Assembly: GCA_003225295.1 (NCBI GenBank)
Contig: QHYZ01000049.1
Coordinates: 1-64,000, forward strand
DNA: 64,000 nt
Direction: 5' to 3'
From: Acidobacteriota bacterium
GTDB taxonomy: Bacteria > Acidobacteriota > Terriglobia > Acidiferrales > UBA7541
Shown here: one piece after another, positions 62,013 through 64,000 of the stretch
Layout: the number at the start of each line of letters is the position of its first letter
Position numbering within the stretch: the stretch's first letter is position 1
Position numbers and translations under genes: made by a program
The notes under the pieces: generated by a model
The model's input: the letters and a program-made list of their open reading frames with translations, nothing else
The model's database searches: none
Told to the model about the DNA's origin: nothing

Positions 62013-62840
62013 TTATTCCATGCCGTGGTGCATGGCAAAGATCTGCTCGAGCGAGTCTTCGTACGGGTAAACGTGGACCATCCAGCCGAAAATGACGGGC
62101 CGGAAGCGGCCGTTCGCTGCGTCGCACGCCTCTTGGGTGGCGATGGTGCCTTGGAGGCCAAACTTGCTCCAGTCGAAGTTGCGGAACTGCCCCTCTTGCG
62201 GCATGCAAAGATTGGTGTGCAGATGCCACGTGGCCATGCTGAGTGGCACTCGGGTGTTGAGCTGCTCCTCCGTCGCGCGCTTGGGCATGGTGTACATGGC
62301 GCCAACAAGCTCGTAACCGTCTGAAGTCTTCTTGTAGAGCAGGGAAGTGGGGCGCGCCGGATCGAAAGAGAAGGCTTCGAGGAAGCCGTTCAAGTAATTC
62401 GTAAAGTGATATTCGGGCTGTGGCAGATTGGGCAGAAAGATTTTGTAACCGTCGTTCAGGGCTACGTGGTAGTCCTTGTATTTCTCGATTCCCATGCGCA
62501 GCTGCTTGACGATCTCGCTGGCCCGCGCGGCATCGGATGGCGCTTGCGGGCGCATTTCCGTCATGTGCATGTGGAGACTGTGCGCGTCCATGCGCCCAGC
62601 CGTCATATCGTGGACGGCGTGGACTTCGTTGGCCTTGGCATCGTCCATCTCCATGCGGGACATTTTGCCATGGTCCACGGGCCGCGATTGCCAGCCGGTA
62701 GATTGCTGGGCATCCTCGACCGGCACCGCGGGCGAACGATGGCCAGGAATGGCGGCAAGGAGGACACTTACGAGAAAAAGTGCGCCGAATAAGATGGCCA
62801 CTTCGGCGGCGAGATGCATGAACGTGCTGCGGGATGACAT
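62013..62840 (-). CDS. Exported His/Met-rich protein of unknown family
   Basis: The 275-residue protein has an N-terminal hydrophobic segment (VAILFGALFLVSVLLAAI). A His/Met-rich stretch (DHGKMSRMEMDDAK, HAVHDMTAGRMDAHSLHMHMTEM) at about 55-100 recalls copper-binding proteins. The body has conserved-looking motifs EYHFTNYLNGFLEAF, SMATWHLHTNLCMP and FGWMVHVYPYEDSLEQIF, ending in HHGME. GAGGAGAATTGTC precedes the ATG at 62840 and fixes the start; the open frame runs on to 63167, but that overlaps aroA. It converges on the His-rich membrane gene pair, so the three may handle the same metal. Confidence 0.72.
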   Translation of the reverse strand: MSSRSTFMHLAAEVAILFGALFLVSVLLAAIPGHRSPAVPVEDAQQSTGWQSRPVDHGKMSRMEMDDAKANEVHAVHDMTAGRMDAHSLHMHMTEMRPQAPSDAARASEIVKQLRMGIEKYKDYHVALNDGYKIFLPNLPQPEYHFTNYLNGFLEAFSFDPARPTSLLYKKTSDGYELVGAMYTMPKRATEEQLNTRVPLSMATWHLHTNLCMPQEGQFRNFDWSKFGLQGTIATQEACDAANGRFRPVIFGWMVHVYPYEDSLEQIFAMHHGME

Positions 62841-63014
62841 GACAATTCTCCTCACTTGATGATACGCATCGCCAAGCGGCGAGATTTCAGTGCGTGGTAC
62901 AGGGAGTGTCCGGTAAAAACTGGCTGGAAGGACAGGGCCGAGTGCTGAAAATGGAAATTTGGTCGCGGATCGTGGAATTCGAGCCGGTGTGACGCCGCGT
63001 GCTAGAATTTCGTG

Positions 63015-64000
63015 GTGAAAAAAGAGATCATTCAACCCGCGAAGCACCTGACCGGCGGCCTGGACCTGCCAGGCGATAAGTCCGTTTCCCATCGATACGC
63101 AATGCTCGCAGCGCTGGCCGAGGGCACCAGCGAACTGCGGCATTTTTCCGCAGCCGCGGATTGTCACAGCACACTGGCATGCATAAGCGCGCTAGGCGCC
63201 GAAGTCAAAATCGACAAGGATACGGTTCGAGTGACCGGCCGCGGGCTGCGCGGCTTGAAGAGCAGTTGGCGTGCGCTGGACGCCGGAAATTCGGGCACGA
63301 CCATGAGGTTGCTGTCCGGAATTTTGGCCGGGCAGAAATTTTCCTCCAAACTCACGGGAGACGATTCTTTGCAGAAGCGGCCCATGATGCGAGTCATCGG
63401 GCCGTTGCGGGAAATGGGCGCCGACATTTACGCGCGAGACGATAATTTTGCCCCGCTGGAGATTCGAGGAAGCAAACTCAAAGCCATCGATTACCAGATG
63501 CCCATAGCCAGCGCCCAGGTAAAATCCGCGGTTTTGCTTGCCGGACTGTTTGCCGATGGCGTGACGTGTGTGACGGAACCGGCACGAACCCGGGATCACA
63601 CCGAGCTAGCTCTGGAAGAATTTGGCGCTGCCATCGTGAAGGACGGGCGAACCATCCGAATTCACGGACTCGGCGACGCAAATGGCAGCGGCATGCTGGT
63701 CGCTAAATCGCTCAATGTGCCTGGTGATTTGTCATCGGCGGTGTTTTTTATAGCCGCGGCATCACTCTTCCCCGATTCGAACATACTGATTCACAACGTG
63801 GGATTGAATCCGACAAGGACAGCGATTCTTGACTTATTTGCTGCCATGGGTGCCTCCATTCAAATCCTGGGGCTCAAGAGCGCCCATGGTGAAATCGTCG
63901 GTGACCTGGCCGTCAAGGGAGCATCACTGAAAGGCGGGGTGATCGCGGGTGAACAGATTCCACTGCTGATCGACGAGTTGCCGATGCTCGCCGCGCTGGG
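63015..64000 (+). CDS. aroA: 3-phosphoshikimate 1-carboxyvinyltransferase (EPSP synthase), 5' part
   Basis: This enzyme makes 5-enolpyruvylshikimate-3-phosphate in the shikimate pathway. The frame runs off the window end after about 328 codons of the usual 430. Landmarks are LPGDKSVSHRYAMLAALA, with the active-site Lys-Ser, then DAGNSGTTMRLLSGILAG, DDSLQKRPM, and QVKSAVLLAGLFADG. After VPGDLSSAVFFIAAA the sequence continues to EQIPLLIDELPMLA, where the catalytic Asp/Glu region lies. The start is GTG at 63012 or 63015; AAATTTC precedes, and no strong ribosome-binding site is seen. It is read divergently from the His/Met-rich gene. Confidence 0.95.
   Translation, partial: MKKEIIQPAKHLTGGLDLPGDKSVSHRYAMLAALAEGTSELRHFSAAADCHSTLACISALGAEVKIDKDTVRVTGRGLRGLKSSWRALDAGNSGTTMRLLSGILAGQKFSSKLTGDDSLQKRPMMRVIGPLREMGADIYARDDNFAPLEIRGSKLKAIDYQMPIASAQVKSAVLLAGLFADGVTCVTEPARTRDHTELALEEFGAAIVKDGRTIRIHGLGDANGSGMLVAKSLNVPGDLSSAVFFIAAASLFPDSNILIHNVGLNPTRTAILDLFAAMGASIQILGLKSAHGEIVGDLAVKGASLKGGVIAGEQIPLLIDELPMLAAL

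Noticed and set aside
62841-63167. N-terminal extension of the His/Met-rich protein to 63167
   Set aside because: It overlaps the start of aroA, has no signal peptide in the right place, and an excellent ribosome-binding site exists at the inner ATG.
1-64000. tRNA, rRNA, CRISPR or insertion sequence
   Set aside because: No cloverleaf with a TTCGANTC-type arm, no regular spaced repeats and no transposase motif were found on reading both strands by eye.

Overview
This 64 kb window is a stretch of bacterial chromosome, GC-rich and densely packed, most likely from an acidobacterium. That assignment is an inference. It rests on long secreted S53 peptidases with Ig-like tails, FecR/DUF6600 proteins, glycine-zipper proteins with a shared core, a permuted S55-type peptidase next to a beta-propeller protein, and a broad soil-type catabolic repertoire. 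No rRNA, tRNA, CRISPR array, integrase or insertion sequence was recognised.

The left 11 kb is a purine-to-glyoxylate operon on the minus strand. Its order is allantoinase, three-subunit xanthine dehydrogenase, OHCU decarboxylase, HIU hydrolase, membrane urate oxidase (PuuD type without its cytochrome), allantoate amidohydrolase, ureidoglycine aminohydrolase and a plant-like ureidoglycolate amidohydrolase. Many neighbours overlap by ATGA. A frameshifted purine nucleoside permease faces it at the window edge, and the xanthine dehydrogenase large subunit has a damaged 5' end. Next come galactose genes (galK, galT, a remnant of an araD-like gene, an exported galM) and a nitrite module (FNT transporter, nirB, nirD, hemD, cobA, precorrin-2 dehydrogenase), in which the last three supply the siroheme that NirB needs. 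On the minus strand follow nagB and a partial beta-ketoadipate set (pcaF, pcaB, pcaD, pcaC).

From 26.6 to 36.3 kb the content is accessory: a lipoprotein, a DUF433 antitoxin with a ruined DUF5615 toxin, an orphan OmpR-type regulator, a nucleoside hydrolase and two tandem FecR/DUF6600 proteins with very different low-complexity tails. A coenzyme F420 block (cofE, cofG, cofD, and an F420:NADP oxidoreductase facing them) is followed by a flavin reductase, a glycosyltransferase, a YdjC-type deacetylase and two overlapping PilZ-like genes.

The right third holds a 1,314-residue S53 peptidase, a glycine-zipper protein, and a decaying patch (a gene with several frameshifts and another with an in-frame amber codon). 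It also holds a metallopeptidase-like protein lacking its catalytic glutamate, a small helix-turn-helix-like protein, a serine/threonine dehydratase, a PilZ protein, and the S55 peptidase/beta-propeller pair. The last part has a His-rich membrane and periplasmic gene pair, a His/Met-rich secreted protein facing it, and the start of aroA running off the end.

Because long genes such as the 1,314-, 813- and 719-codon ones read without a break, I think the several broken genes are mostly real decay rather than poor sequence, but I cannot exclude assembly errors.
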